From positions 1,516,501 through 1,580,500 of the forward strand of contig CP041667.1 in assembly GCA_007361935.1 (NCBI GenBank): 64,000 nucleotides of DNA, read 5' to 3'. Below are positions 44,101 to 51,295 of the stretch, piece after piece. The first letter of the stretch is position 1, and each line of letters starts with the position of its first letter. A program made the translations under genes and the position numbers. The notes beneath the pieces were generated by a model. The model was not told the origin of the DNA. It did no database searches and saw only the letters and a program-made list of their open reading frames with translations. Source of the stretch: Lachnospiraceae bacterium KGMB03038 (GTDB taxonomy: Bacteria; Bacillota; Clostridia; Lachnospirales; Lachnospiraceae).

Positions 44101-44999
44101 TCCTGACAAAGATCGCCGGGAAGGAAACAGAAGGCAGACTGCGGGAAGACGGCTGCTTCGAGGCTTCAAAAGTCTATGTGTGCGGCCATAAGATCGGGCA
44201 GCCTACCGTGTTTATTCCAGTATTTCCTGGAACCAACTGTGAATTTGACAGCGCCAAAGCCTTTGAACGGGCAGGGGCAAAGACGGTGGTGAAAGTGTTC
44301 CGCAATCTGGATGCGGCAGACATTGTAGATTCTGTGCAGGTGTTTGAGAAAGCTATTAACGAGGCCCAGATCATCATGTTCCCAGGCGGATTCAGCGCGG
44401 GAGACGAACCGGACGGTTCCGCAAAATTCTTTGCCACCGCTTTCCAGAACGCAAAGCTAAAAGAAGCGGTGGAGCGGCTGCTGAATGAAAGAGACGGACT
44501 TGCTCTTGGAATCTGCAACGGATTCCAGGCTTTGATCAAACTGGGACTGGTGCCGTCCGGCAAGATCACAGGCCAGATGGAAAATTCCCCCACTTTGACC
44601 TACAATACCATTGGACGTCACATTTCAAAGATGGTCTATACAAAAGTAGTGACAAATAAATCCCCATGGCTTTCCCAGGCTGAGCTTGGCGGTGTTTATG
44701 TAAATCCGGCTTCCCACGGAGAAGGCCGCTTTGTAGCGCCGAAGGAGGCGATCGCTCAATTATTTGCCAATGGACAGGTGGCTACCAGATACTGTGACCC
44801 GGAAGGAAATATCTGTGTCGGTGACGAAGAATGGAATGTGAACGGTTCCTATCTGGCTATTGAGGGTATTACCAGCCCGGACGGCCGTGTGTTTGGGAAA
44901 ATGGCCCACGCGGAACGGCGGGGAAGGTCTGTGGCTGTGAATATTTATGGGGAGCAGGACATGAAGATCTTTGAGTCTGGTGTGGCTTACTTTAAATAG
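41193..44999 (+). CDS. purL: Phosphoribosylformylglycinamidine synthase (single-chain PurL)
   Basis: 1268 residues, the large one-chain form. An N-terminal PurS-like part is followed by two synthetase halves (SDHCRHTTFSTEL near residue 230; GGRTGRDGCGGATGSS near 450) and a C-terminal glutaminase (FPGTNCEFDSAKAF, FPGGFSAGDEPDG, catalytic Cys in LGICNGFQ near residue 1109). It makes FGAM from FGAR, ATP and glutamine, step four of purine synthesis. A TATAAT at 41110-41115 is a likely -10 box but no clear -35 is seen. Start is ATG 41193 after TGGAGGAAAAACT. Confidence 0.97.
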   Translation: MSKVRRVYVEKKPGFAVQAEELRHEIQSYLGIKQVTGVRVLIRYDVEDLRSETFEKACQGIFAEPPVDNLYLEEFPKEAQDRVFSVEYLPGQFDQRADSAVQCVQFIREDEMPVIRTATTYVIQGEITDEEFAAIRNHCINPVDSREAGEEKPETLVVNFDEPKDVIVFQGFQDMGEQELKGLYDSLGLAMTFKDFLHIQNYFKGEEKRDPSMTEIRVLDTYWSDHCRHTTFSTELTDVSFGDGDYREPMEETYRQYLKDHSEIFRGREDKFVCLMDLALMAMRKLKKEGKLEDQEESEEINACSIVVPVEVDGVEEEWLVNFKNETHNHPTEIEPFGGAATCLGGAIRDPLSGRTYVYQAMRVTGAADPTVSMGDTMKGKLPQKKLVREAAHGYSSYGNQIGLVTGAVKEIYHPDYVAKRMEIGAVLGAAPRRAVIRETSDPGDIIILLGGRTGRDGCGGATGSSKVHTEESIETCGAEVQKGNPPTERKIQRLFRREEVSRLIKKCNDFGAGGVSVAIGELADGLRVDLDKVPKKYAGLDGTEIAISESQERMAVVVDPKDVDAFLAYAKEENLEATKVAVVTEEPRLVLVWRGREIVNIARAFLDTNGAHQETRVAVDIPNRADSILGRPEVEDVRTKWLETLKDLNVCSQKGLVEMFDGSIGAGSVLMPHGGKYQMTETQTMVAKLPVLNGDCDTVTMMSYGFDPYLSSWSPYHGAIYAVTESVAKIVASGGDFRKIRFTFQEYFRRMTEDPHRWSQPFAALLGAYSAQLGFGLPSIGGKDSMSGTFEEIDVPPTLVSFAVDVAKEKDVITPELKKAGSKLIRIGIEKDEYDIPVYEKVMEQYGKLTEDMRAGRILSAYVTDRHGVIAAVSKMAFGNGMGVKIEHSMDPRDLFAPAFGEIVAEVPEGKVGELAVSYTVIGEVTDDGRFSYGNVEIPLCEAEEAWTGTLEKVFPTRSGAEEEPEAVFLTKIAGKETEGRLREDGCFEASKVYVCGHKIGQPTVFIPVFPGTNCEFDSAKAFERAGAKTVVKVFRNLDAADIVDSVQVFEKAINEAQIIMFPGGFSAGDEPDGSAKFFATAFQNAKLKEAVERLLNERDGLALGICNGFQALIKLGLVPSGKITGQMENSPTLTYNTIGRHISKMVYTKVVTNKSPWLSQAELGGVYVNPASHGEGRFVAPKEAIAQLFANGQVATRYCDPEGNICVGDEEWNVNGSYLAIEGITSPDGRVFGKMAHAERRGRSVAVNIYGEQDMKIFESGVAYFK

Positions 45000-45042
45000 A
45001 CGGGTTTGTATCTGTAAAGGAGAAATGTAAAAAATGAAACAT

Positions 45043-45101
45043 TTGCGGAGAATTGTTGCAGGCGGAGTTCCGACGGGCCAAGAATTCTCCGCAATTTTTT
45101 T
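45043..45101 (+). terminator. Terminator after purL with an unusually long loop
   Basis: TTGCGGAGAATT (45043-45054) pairs perfectly with AATTCTCCGCAA (45083-45094), enclosing 28 bases, and runs into seven T. It separates purL from the gdhA promoter. The long loop could hold an alternative pairing, so an attenuator is possible. Confidence 0.75.
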
Positions 45102-45163
45102 CTCAAATGCAGGAATGGAAGAAGGAAATTGCAGAGAAGTTGCAGAAAATTGCAAAAAAAAAC

Positions 45164-45192
45164 TTGTGTTCCAGAGGGAAATCCTTTACAAT
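45164..45192 (+). promoter_or_regulatory. gdhA promoter
   Basis: TTGTGT (45164-45169), 17 bases, TACAAT (45187-45192), 52 bases before gdhA. Confidence 0.6.
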
Positions 45193-45244
45193 AGTAAAGG
45201 GCCAAAGTGCCGGAAGGAATCAAGTTTTAGGAGGTAGAAAGCGT

Positions 45245-46579
45245 ATGTCATATGTTGATGAAGTCCTGGAAAAGGTAGTGGCGAAAAATCCAGCGGAACC
45301 GGAGTTCCACCAGGCAGTCAAAGAAGTATTGGAATCTCTCCGGGTAGTGATCGAGGCAAACGAGGATAAGTACAGGAAAGAAGCGCTCCTGGAGCGTCTT
45401 GTGGAGCCGGAGCGGCAGATCAAGTTCCGGGTGCCGTGGGTGGACGATGCGGGACAGGTACAGGTAAATACCGGTTACCGTGTACAGTTTAACAGCGCGA
45501 TCGGTCCATACAAGGGAGGCCTTCGTCTTCATCCGTCTGTAAATCTTGGAATCATCAAATTCCTTGGATTTGAGCAGGTATTTAAAAACTCTTTGACAGG
45601 CCTGCCGATCGGCGGCGGAAAAGGCGGTTCCGACTTTGATCCAAAGGGCAAATCAGACAGAGAAGTAATGGCATTCTGCCAGAGCTTTATGACAGAACTT
45701 TGTAAATATATCGGCGCGGATACCGATGTGCCGGCAGGTGATATTGGTACAGGGGCAAGAGAGATTGGATATCTCTTTGGCCAGTATAAGAGAATCAAGG
45801 GGCTGTATGAGGGCGTACTGACCGGAAAAGGCCTGACTTACGGCGGATCTCTGGCAAGAACGGAAGCTACCGGATATGGCCTTTTGTATCTGACAGAAGA
45901 AATGCTGAAGATCAATGGCAAGGATATCAAAGGCAAGACGGTTGCGATTTCCGGTTCCGGAAATGTTGCTATCTACGCGACAGAAAAAGCGCAGGAGCTG
46001 GGAGCTAAGGTAGTGACAGCCAGCGATTCTACCGGATGGGTTTATGATCCGGAAGGAATCGATGTTGCGGCGCTGAAAGAGATCAAAGAGGTCAATCGCG
46101 CAAGACTGACCGAGTACAAGAAATACCGTCCAAACTCTGAGTACCATGAGGGAAGAGGCGTATGGTCTGTGAAAGTAGATATCGCCCTTCCATGCGCAAC
46201 CCAGAATGAACTGCACCTGGAAGACGCGAAGATGCTGGTTGAGAACGGCTGCTTTGCGGTAGCAGAAGGAGCTAATATGCCGACCACATTGGAAGCTACC
46301 GAATATCTGCAGGAAAAAGGAGTCCTGTTTGCGCCTGGAAAAGCGGCTAACGCCGGCGGCGTGGCAACTTCCGCGCTGGAGATGTCTCAGAACAGCGAGC
46401 GTTTAAGCTGGACCTTTGAAGAAGTAGATGCGCGTTTAAAGAGGATCATGGTGAATATCTGTCACAATATGGCAGATGCGGCGGAGCGTTACGGAATGGC
46501 AGGAAACTACGTTGCGGGCGCGAATATCGCCGGATTTGAGAAAGTAGTAAACGCTATGGAAGCGCAGGGAATCGTATAA
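45245..46579 (+). CDS. gdhA: Glutamate dehydrogenase, NADP-type hexameric family
   Basis: 444 residues. The substrate-binding Lys patch is at GPYKGGLRLHP near residue 88 and GLPIGGGKGGSDFDP near 122. The Rossmann motif GSGNVAIYA is near residue 236. It makes glutamate from 2-oxoglutarate and ammonia, or the reverse. The length and opening fit the small hexameric family I enzymes, which mostly use NADPH; coenzyme choice is inferred. I chose ATG 45245, preceded by GGAGGTAGAAAGC, over longer upstream frames that cross its promoter. Palindrome copy 3 starts 11 bases after the stop. Confidence 0.95.
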   Translation: MSYVDEVLEKVVAKNPAEPEFHQAVKEVLESLRVVIEANEDKYRKEALLERLVEPERQIKFRVPWVDDAGQVQVNTGYRVQFNSAIGPYKGGLRLHPSVNLGIIKFLGFEQVFKNSLTGLPIGGGKGGSDFDPKGKSDREVMAFCQSFMTELCKYIGADTDVPAGDIGTGAREIGYLFGQYKRIKGLYEGVLTGKGLTYGGSLARTEATGYGLLYLTEEMLKINGKDIKGKTVAISGSGNVAIYATEKAQELGAKVVTASDSTGWVYDPEGIDVAALKEIKEVNRARLTEYKKYRPNSEYHEGRGVWSVKVDIALPCATQNELHLEDAKMLVENGCFAVAEGANMPTTLEATEYLQEKGVLFAPGKAANAGGVATSALEMSQNSERLSWTFEEVDARLKRIMVNICHNMADAAERYGMAGNYVAGANIAGFEKVVNAMEAQGIV

Positions 46580-46590
46580 GATTATGTTGA

Positions 46591-46642
46591 TTTTTAATTA
46601 GGGCCGGGGGATTTTTAAAAATCCCCCGGCCCTAATTAAAAA
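46591..46642. repeat. Dispersed palindrome, copy 3 of 4 (52 bases, perfect)
   Basis: A loop-free perfect palindrome around 46616/46617 with the same 32-base core as copies 2 and 4, but with an AT-rich outer pair (TTTTTAATTA / TAATTAAAAA) in place of the CATTG or ATTG flanks. It lies between gdhA and the tRNA promoter. Confidence 0.97.
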
Positions 46643-46657
46643 ATGTAAAAAAAGGTA

Positions 46658-46687
46658 TTGACAATTCTTGTCGGTAAATAGTATAAT
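46658..46687 (+). promoter_or_regulatory. Promoter of the tRNA-Val/tRNA-Met pair
   Basis: Consensus TTGACA (46658-46663), 18 bases, consensus TATAAT (46682-46687), 37 bases before tRNA-Val. Confidence 0.8.
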
Positions 46688-46724
46688 AGCAAAGCGGGTT
46701 CGAGATAAGGGCCCGTAAGTATAT

Positions 46725-46797
46725 GGGGTCTTAGCTCAGCTGGGAGAGCATCTGCCTTACAAGCAGAGGGTCATAGGTTCGAGCCCTATAGGCCCCA
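46725..46797 (+). tRNA. tRNA-Val (anticodon TAC)
   Basis: The full cloverleaf can be drawn: acceptor GGGGTCT/AGGCCCC with one T-G pair, D-arm GCTC/GAGC, anticodon loop CTTACAA with TAC, T-arm ATAGG-TTCGAGC-CCTAT, discriminator A. CCA is not encoded. Confidence 0.97.
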
Positions 46798-46806
46798 TAT
46801 CTATGC

Positions 46807-46880
46807 GGCGGAATAGCTCAGTTGGCTAGAGCACACGGTTCATACCCGTGGTGTCGCTGGTTCAAATCCAGTTTCCGCTA
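46807..46880 (+). tRNA. tRNA-Met (elongator, anticodon CAT)
   Basis: Acceptor GGCGGAA/TTCCGCT (first pair G-T), D-arm GCTC/GAGC, anticodon loop TTCATAC, T-arm GCTGG-TTCAAAT-CCAGT, discriminator A. The paired first acceptor base and lack of three G-C pairs under the loop mark an elongator, not the initiator. It lies 9 bases after tRNA-Val. Confidence 0.95.
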
Positions 46881-46889
46881 CTTTGGAGA

Positions 46890-46926
46890 ATAAGCGGCAG
46901 AGAATGTTCTGCCGCTTATTTTTTTG
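46890..46926 (+). terminator. Terminator of the tRNA pair
   Basis: ATAAGCGGCAGA (46890-46901) pairs with TCTGCCGCTTAT (46908-46919) around GAATGT, followed by T6. Confidence 0.92.
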
Positions 46927-47000
46927 ATTCTGGGGCCGCGGCGAATGGTCCGGGGCATTGGACCAAAGAGTTAGCAGCATATGTTTGGAGGAAAAGGAAA

Positions 47001-48032
47001 ATGTCGATGAGAATCAACCATGAACTTCCGTTGCCGGAAGTGTTGAAAGAAAAATATCCTCTCTCAGAGAAGATCAGAAAGATCAAAGAGAAAAGAGATG
47101 AGGAAATCCGGGATATTTTTACCGGGAAGTCGGATAAATTTATTCTGCTGATCGGGCCTTGCTCCGCGGATAACGCCGAGTCTGTCTGTGAATATGCCGG
47201 CCGGCTCAAAGAGGTGGCGGACCAGGTCTCGGACAGATTGATGATCATTCCCAGGGTCTACACCAATAAACCTAGGACTACCGGGGAAGGATACAAGGGA
47301 ATGCTGCATCAGCCCGACCCGGAACGGGAACCGGATCTTCTGGCTGGAATCATCGCGATCCGCAAGCTGCATATCCGGGTCATGGAAGAGACAGGGCTCT
47401 CTACGGCGGATGAAATGTTGTATCCGGAGAACCGGAGTTATCTGGATGATGTATTGTCTTATGAAGCAGTGGGCGCCCGGTCGGTGGAGGACCAGCAGCA
47501 TAGACTGACGGCAAGCGGCATGGATATCCCGGTGGGAATGAAGAATCCTACCAGCGGAGATCTTTCCGTGATGCTTAATTCTGTGACGGCGGCTCAGCGG
47601 CCCCATCGTTTTATTTACCGGGGATACGATGTGGAGACAGATGGAAACGCGCTGGCTCATACTATTTTACGGGGCGGCGTGGATAAGTACGGCAAAAATA
47701 TTCCAAACTACCACTATGAGGATCTGGCCCGGCTGGCTCAGATGTATGAGGAAAGACAGCTGCAAAATCCGGCGGTGATCGTGGACGTAAACCACTCTAA
47801 TTCCGGCAAACAGTTCCGGGAACAGATCCGCATTGTCAGTGAAGTGCTCCACAGCAGAAACTATGACCCAAGACTGAAGAAACTGGTAAAAGGTGTTATG
47901 ATCGAAAGCTATTTGGTGGAAGGAAGACAGGAGATTTCTGAAAATCTGGTATATGGCCAGTCGATCACAGACCCCTGTATTGGATGGGAAGATACCAGGA
48001 AGCTGATCTGCGAGATCGCTGAGAAATGCTGA
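47001..48032 (+). CDS. 3-Deoxy-7-phosphoheptulonate (DAHP) synthase, class I
   Basis: 343 residues, AroF/G/H type. Motifs include LIGPCSADNAE near residue 51, the substrate loop VYTNKPRTTGEGYKG near 80, GARSVEDQQHR near 160, KNPTSGDL near 180 and VDVNHSNSGK near 262. It joins PEP and erythrose-4-phosphate at the head of the shikimate pathway. The start is ATG 47001, 3 bases after GGAGGAAAAGG; longer readings run into tRNA-Met. A small stem (GGTCC/GGACC) near 46948-46965 lies in the leader, with unknown role. Confidence 0.94.
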   Translation: MSMRINHELPLPEVLKEKYPLSEKIRKIKEKRDEEIRDIFTGKSDKFILLIGPCSADNAESVCEYAGRLKEVADQVSDRLMIIPRVYTNKPRTTGEGYKGMLHQPDPEREPDLLAGIIAIRKLHIRVMEETGLSTADEMLYPENRSYLDDVLSYEAVGARSVEDQQHRLTASGMDIPVGMKNPTSGDLSVMLNSVTAAQRPHRFIYRGYDVETDGNALAHTILRGGVDKYGKNIPNYHYEDLARLAQMYEERQLQNPAVIVDVNHSNSGKQFREQIRIVSEVLHSRNYDPRLKKLVKGVMIESYLVEGRQEISENLVYGQSITDPCIGWEDTRKLICEIAEKC

Positions 48033-48066
48033 TCTGCGAGATCGTTGAAGAAGTGCTAAATATGGC

Positions 48067-48095
48067 TTGTTCGCTTTTTTTCCCTATGATATAAT
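48067..48095 (+). promoter_or_regulatory. Promoter of the small membrane protein-ispF operon
   Basis: TTGTTC (48067-48072), 17 bases, TATAAT (48090-48095). The leader has a GGCGG/CCGCC stem at about 48112-48133. Confidence 0.6.
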
Positions 48096-48167
48096 AGCTT
48101 GAGAATATAGGGCGGACCCAGGGAGGGCCGCCAAAGCTGACAGCAGAAGGACAAAGGAGGATGTCGC

Positions 48168-48512
48168 ATGAGCAGAAGTCGTGTGGTTTTTAGAGTGATC
48201 GTAGGCGGATATCTGGCCTATACAGGTTTTTCCCTGGTAGGAAACGCCATGTCTGATCGGCCGGAGAACTATGTTTTATATACAGTGATCGGAATCTTAT
48301 TCCTGATCGTAGGGGTTGCCTGGTGCGCAAGCGCGCTTATTCGGTTCGCGCGGCATGACTATGACGATGGATTGGGAGAAGGCCCGGCGATAGAGGAAGA
48401 AACGGCGGAAGAAGAGCCTGTATTAAAAGACGAGGCTGCGGCGGAAGAAAAATCCACGGCAGATGAAATGGCAGAAGATACAGCAGAAACTCAGGCAGGA
48501 AAAGAGGAATAG
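48168..48512 (+). CDS. Small membrane protein with a long acidic tail, unrecognised
   Basis: 114 residues. Two hydrophobic segments (residues 5-24 and 38-62) are followed by a tail of about 50 residues that is mostly Glu, Asp and Ala, so the tail probably sits in the cytoplasm. Start is ATG 48168 after AAAGGAGGATGTCGC, a strong ribosome site. ispF begins 3 bases after its stop. I see no family signature and give no function. Confidence 0.75.
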   Translation: MSRSRVVFRVIVGGYLAYTGFSLVGNAMSDRPENYVLYTVIGILFLIVGVAWCASALIRFARHDYDDGLGEGPAIEEETAEEEPVLKDEAAAEEKSTADEMAEDTAETQAGKEE

Positions 48513-48515
48513 AGT

Positions 48516-49064
48516 ATGCGGGTTGGAATGGGCTATGATGTACACAGACTGACGGAAGACAGAGATTTGATCCTGGGGGGAGTGAAGATTCCTTATGAGA
48601 AAGGACTCTTGGGACATTCGGACGCAGACGTGCTCATTCATGCGGTGATGGATGCCCTGCTGGGAGCAGCCGCTTTGGGAGACATTGGAAAACATTTTCC
48701 AGATACGGATCCCCAATATAAAGGCGCGTCCAGTATGAGGCTGCTGGAGCAAGTGGGGAAACTGATCGAAGAAAAATTGTATGTGATCGAGAATATTGAT
48801 GCGACGATCATTGCGCAAAGACCCAAGATGGCGCCTTATATCCAGGAAATGAGGCAGAATATCGCATCCGCCCTCCATTTGGACCCAGACCAGGTCAACG
48901 TAAAGGCGACCACAGAAGAGGGCCTTGGATTTACCGGGACTGGGGAAGGAATATCTTCTCAGGCGGTAGCCTGTCTGGAAGCAGTTAAAAATTACAGCTA
49001 TCCGGTGGGACCAGACTGCGGAAGGTGCGGCGGCTGTCAGGGGTCCCGCGGGCAGGAAGCGTAA
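48516..49064 (+). CDS. ispF: 2-C-methyl-D-erythritol 2,4-cyclodiphosphate synthase
   Basis: 182 residues. Metal ligands D8 and H10 (GYDVHRL) and HSDADVLIHAVMDA, then DIGKHFPDTD, are all present, so it should be active in the MEP isoprenoid pathway (CDP-ME-2-phosphate to cyclic diphosphate). The usual length is about 157 residues; this protein has an extra C-terminal tail with C-x2-C-x2-C (DCGRCGGCQG), not part of the known fold. It follows the acidic small membrane protein by 3 bases. Confidence 0.95.
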   Translation: MRVGMGYDVHRLTEDRDLILGGVKIPYEKGLLGHSDADVLIHAVMDALLGAAALGDIGKHFPDTDPQYKGASSMRLLEQVGKLIEEKLYVIENIDATIIAQRPKMAPYIQEMRQNIASALHLDPDQVNVKATTEEGLGFTGTGEGISSQAVACLEAVKNYSYPVGPDCGRCGGCQGSRGQEA

Positions 49065-49131
49065 AAATGTTGCAAGAGAAAGCTCCAGGAGGGGCTTTCT
49101 TTCTTTTGAAAATGTAAGGAGATGGCAGAAA

Positions 49132-50130
49132 ATGAAGATCAGAAAGCTGGAAAGGCAGGAACATGGAAATACACGTCCTCTGTATGAAACTGTTTTTACA
49201 GAAGACAGTAAGAGCTTTGTAGATTACTACTATACAGAAAAGACAAGAGACAATCAGATTTATGTCGCGGAAGAAGATGGAGGGATCCGCGCCATGCTCC
49301 ATTTGAATCCCTACACGCTGATGGTCAACGGAGTCAGAAAAGAGGCAAACTATATCGTTGCGGTGGCAACGCAGAAAGAATATCGAGGAAGGCGCTACAT
49401 GGCGAGGCTTCTTGAACGGTCTCTGCGGGACATGTACAGGGCGGGGGAAATCTTTACATTTCTCATGCCGGCGGCAGAAGCGATCTACCTGCCTCACGAC
49501 TTCCGGACGGTGTATGAGCAGGAACGGAAATTTTATGAAGAAACCTCAGAGACTCCGGAGATTTCCATATCTCAGGCCAAAGAAGAGGATCTGGAGTCTC
49601 TTTCTTTGGCGGCGAATACCTGGCTGGAGCGAAATTATCAGGTGTATGCTCTCCGGGATGCGGGTTATTACCGGAGACTGATGAAAGAATACGAAAGTGA
49701 CGGCGGCCGTCTGATGGTATATCGGAAAGAAGGGCAGATCGTAGACTGCCGGCCTTATATGCCTGGTGAAAACGGGAAAGAAAAGCCTAAGATCATGATC
49801 CGGATCGTGGACGCTCGCCGGATGCTGATGTCCCTGCGGCTGAAAAGCCTGATGGCCGTATGCTTCTGTATAGAGGATCCTATCATCCCGGAAAACAATC
49901 GGTGCCTGACCCTTACAGGGACCGAATTCTCCGGTATCATGCTGATGGAATCCCCCAAAGAAAACAGCGAAGGAACCATCCCGATCGCGGCGCTGGGAAG
50001 CTTCCTCTTTGGCGCCGTGAGCGCGGAAGAGCTCTGCCGGGAAGAAGGAGTAGAAATGACAGAGCGGATGAAAAACGAACTAAAAAAAATCCAGCCATTG
50101 ACCAGACTCTATCTGAACGAGACCGTGTGA
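49132..50130 (+). CDS. GNAT-family N-acetyltransferase, Eis-like
   Basis: 332 residues. The acetyl-CoA loop is VATQKEYRGRRYMARLL near residue 81, with an N-terminal GNAT fold, a second GNAT-like half and a sterol-carrier-like C-terminal third (about 235-332), the plan of Eis enzymes. Eis proteins acetylate amines, including aminoglycosides in mycobacteria; the substrate here is unknown. Start is ATG 49132 after AAGGAGATGGCAGAAA. Confidence 0.8.
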   Translation: MKIRKLERQEHGNTRPLYETVFTEDSKSFVDYYYTEKTRDNQIYVAEEDGGIRAMLHLNPYTLMVNGVRKEANYIVAVATQKEYRGRRYMARLLERSLRDMYRAGEIFTFLMPAAEAIYLPHDFRTVYEQERKFYEETSETPEISISQAKEEDLESLSLAANTWLERNYQVYALRDAGYYRRLMKEYESDGGRLMVYRKEGQIVDCRPYMPGENGKEKPKIMIRIVDARRMLMSLRLKSLMAVCFCIEDPIIPENNRCLTLTGTEFSGIMLMESPKENSEGTIPIAALGSFLFGAVSAEELCREEGVEMTERMKNELKKIQPLTRLYLNETV

Positions 50131-50150
50131 CACAAAAAGGTACAGGGTAA

Positions 50151-50218
50151 TTGTCAATTTGGGACGTAGTAAAATGCAAAAAGACTACGTCCCCAGTTAA
50201 CAATTTAACAATTGACAA
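50151..50218. repeat. Nested inverted-repeat element between the acetyltransferase and the T-box
   Basis: An inner hairpin GGGACGTAGT (50161-50170) / ACTACGTCCC (50184-50193) lies within an outer inverted repeat TTGTCAATT (50151-50159) / AATTGACAA (50210-50218). The outer right arm contains the TTGACA of the T-box promoter. There is no T-run. It resembles REP-type or small mobile palindromic elements; only one copy is seen here. Confidence 0.6.
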
Positions 50219-50240
50219 ATCTCCTGATTTCACATATGAT
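50212..50240 (+). promoter_or_regulatory. Promoter of the cysE-cysS operon
   Basis: TTGACA (50212-50217), 17 bases, TATGAT (50235-50240), directly upstream of the T-box leader. Confidence 0.75.
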
Positions 50241-50246
50241 ATATCC

Positions 50247-50523
50247 TATATAAGGCAAAGACGCTGAACGGAAAGAGTAGCGGAGGATGGATCTAAAAGA
50301 GAGAAACTGTCACCGGCTGAAAGCAGTTTTAAGGGATACCGCCGTGAAGTGCATCCGGGAGTCTGCCTGGCGAACGAGTTTTTCCAGTAGCCGGGCACGG
50401 GTTACACACGTTACGTGTTTCGAGTGGAGAATTCTTGTTTGGCAGGGATTTTCTATAAGAGTGGAACCGCGGAGCTTGACTTCGTCTCTTGGATACGGCT
50501 ATGTATCAGAGACGGAGTTTTTT
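50247..50523 (+). promoter_or_regulatory. T-box riboswitch, cysteine-specific
   Basis: The leader has an AGTA element at 50276-50279, a Stem I region with likely specifier TGC at 50350-50352 (in GAAGTGCA), the T-box sequence AGAGTGGAACCGCGG at 50458-50472, and a terminator stem CTTCGTCTCT (50480-50489) / AGAGACGGAG (50508-50517) followed by seven T (50518-50523 within it). Uncharged tRNA(Cys) would pair with specifier and T-box and favour the antiterminator. The downstream genes cysE and cysS fit cysteine control. This leader, with the element before it, accounts for the 450 bases without a gene. Confidence 0.92.
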
Positions 50524-50581
50524 GTTTGGCTGCAATCTGCCGCAGAGATATTTTTTACATCAATGAAGGAGATTGGACATC

Positions 50582-51295
50582 ATGGGTATGATATCTTATA
50601 TCAGGGAAGAGATTCAGGTGATCCGGGAACGGGATCCTGCCATCAAGTCGAATATGGAGGTGTTCCTCTACCCCAGCTTTAAGGCGATCCTGCGCTACCG
50701 GATGGCCCATAAGCTGTATTTGAAGAAACACTATTTTCTGGCCCGGTGGATTTCCCAGAGGGCAGCCCGCAAGACGGGAATTGAGATCCATCCGGGAGCC
50801 ACTATTGGAAAGGGACTGTTTATCGACCACGGCAGCGGCGTGATCATAGGAGAGACGGCGGAGCTGGGGGATAACATCACCTTATATCAAGGAGTGACTT
50901 TAGGAGGGACCGGAAAGGAACAGGGCAAGCGCCACCCTACCCTGAAGGATAATGTAATGGTGAGCGCGGGAGCCAAGGTCTTAGGTTCCTTTACCATCGG
51001 GGAAAATTCCAAGATCGGCGCCGGTTCTGTGGTCCTAAAGGAAGTGCCGCCCAATTGTACCGTGGTAGGCGTACCCGGCCGGGTGGTCAAAATGGGAGAC
51101 CAGAGGATCCCCCGGATGGATATGGACCAGATCCATCTGCCGGACCCTATCAGCAACGATATCCGGGAGCTGCAGGCAGATAACCTGAGGCTGCACAGCA
51201 GGATCCTGGAAATGGAGAAGCATATGAGATGTATGCAGGAGCAAAACATCAAGATCTTAGATGAGGAGGAAGAACGAAACCATGAAGCTGTATAA
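50582..51295 (+). CDS. cysE: Serine O-acetyltransferase
   Basis: 237 residues. A short helical N-terminus leads into a left-handed beta-helix (ARKTGIEIHPGATIGKGLFI, HGSGVIIGETAELGDN, SAGAKVLGSFTIGENSKIGA) with catalytic His in DHGSGVIIG. It is the short EpsC-type bacterial form. It acetylates serine as the first step to cysteine. A charged tail of about 55 residues follows the fold. ATG 50582 follows AAGGAGATTGGACATC. It overlaps cysS by 14 bases and is under the Cys T-box. Confidence 0.95.
   Translation: MGMISYIREEIQVIRERDPAIKSNMEVFLYPSFKAILRYRMAHKLYLKKHYFLARWISQRAARKTGIEIHPGATIGKGLFIDHGSGVIIGETAELGDNITLYQGVTLGGTGKEQGKRHPTLKDNVMVSAGAKVLGSFTIGENSKIGAGSVVLKEVPPNCTVVGVPGRVVKMGDQRIPRMDMDQIHLPDPISNDIRELQADNLRLHSRILEMEKHMRCMQEQNIKILDEEEERNHEAV

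Noticed and set aside
45034..45237. 67-codon frame between purL and gdhA
   Set aside because: It crosses a terminator and the gdhA promoter and resembles no protein; kept only as a possible leader in the findings.
46848..47000. Longer N-terminus for DAHP synthase
   Set aside because: It would start inside tRNA-Met and cross its terminator; ATG 47001 has a strong ribosome site.
50287..50682. Open frame of 131 codons before cysE
   Set aside because: It runs through the T-box Stem I, T-box sequence and terminator and then into cysE in another frame; the structured RNA explains the sequence.
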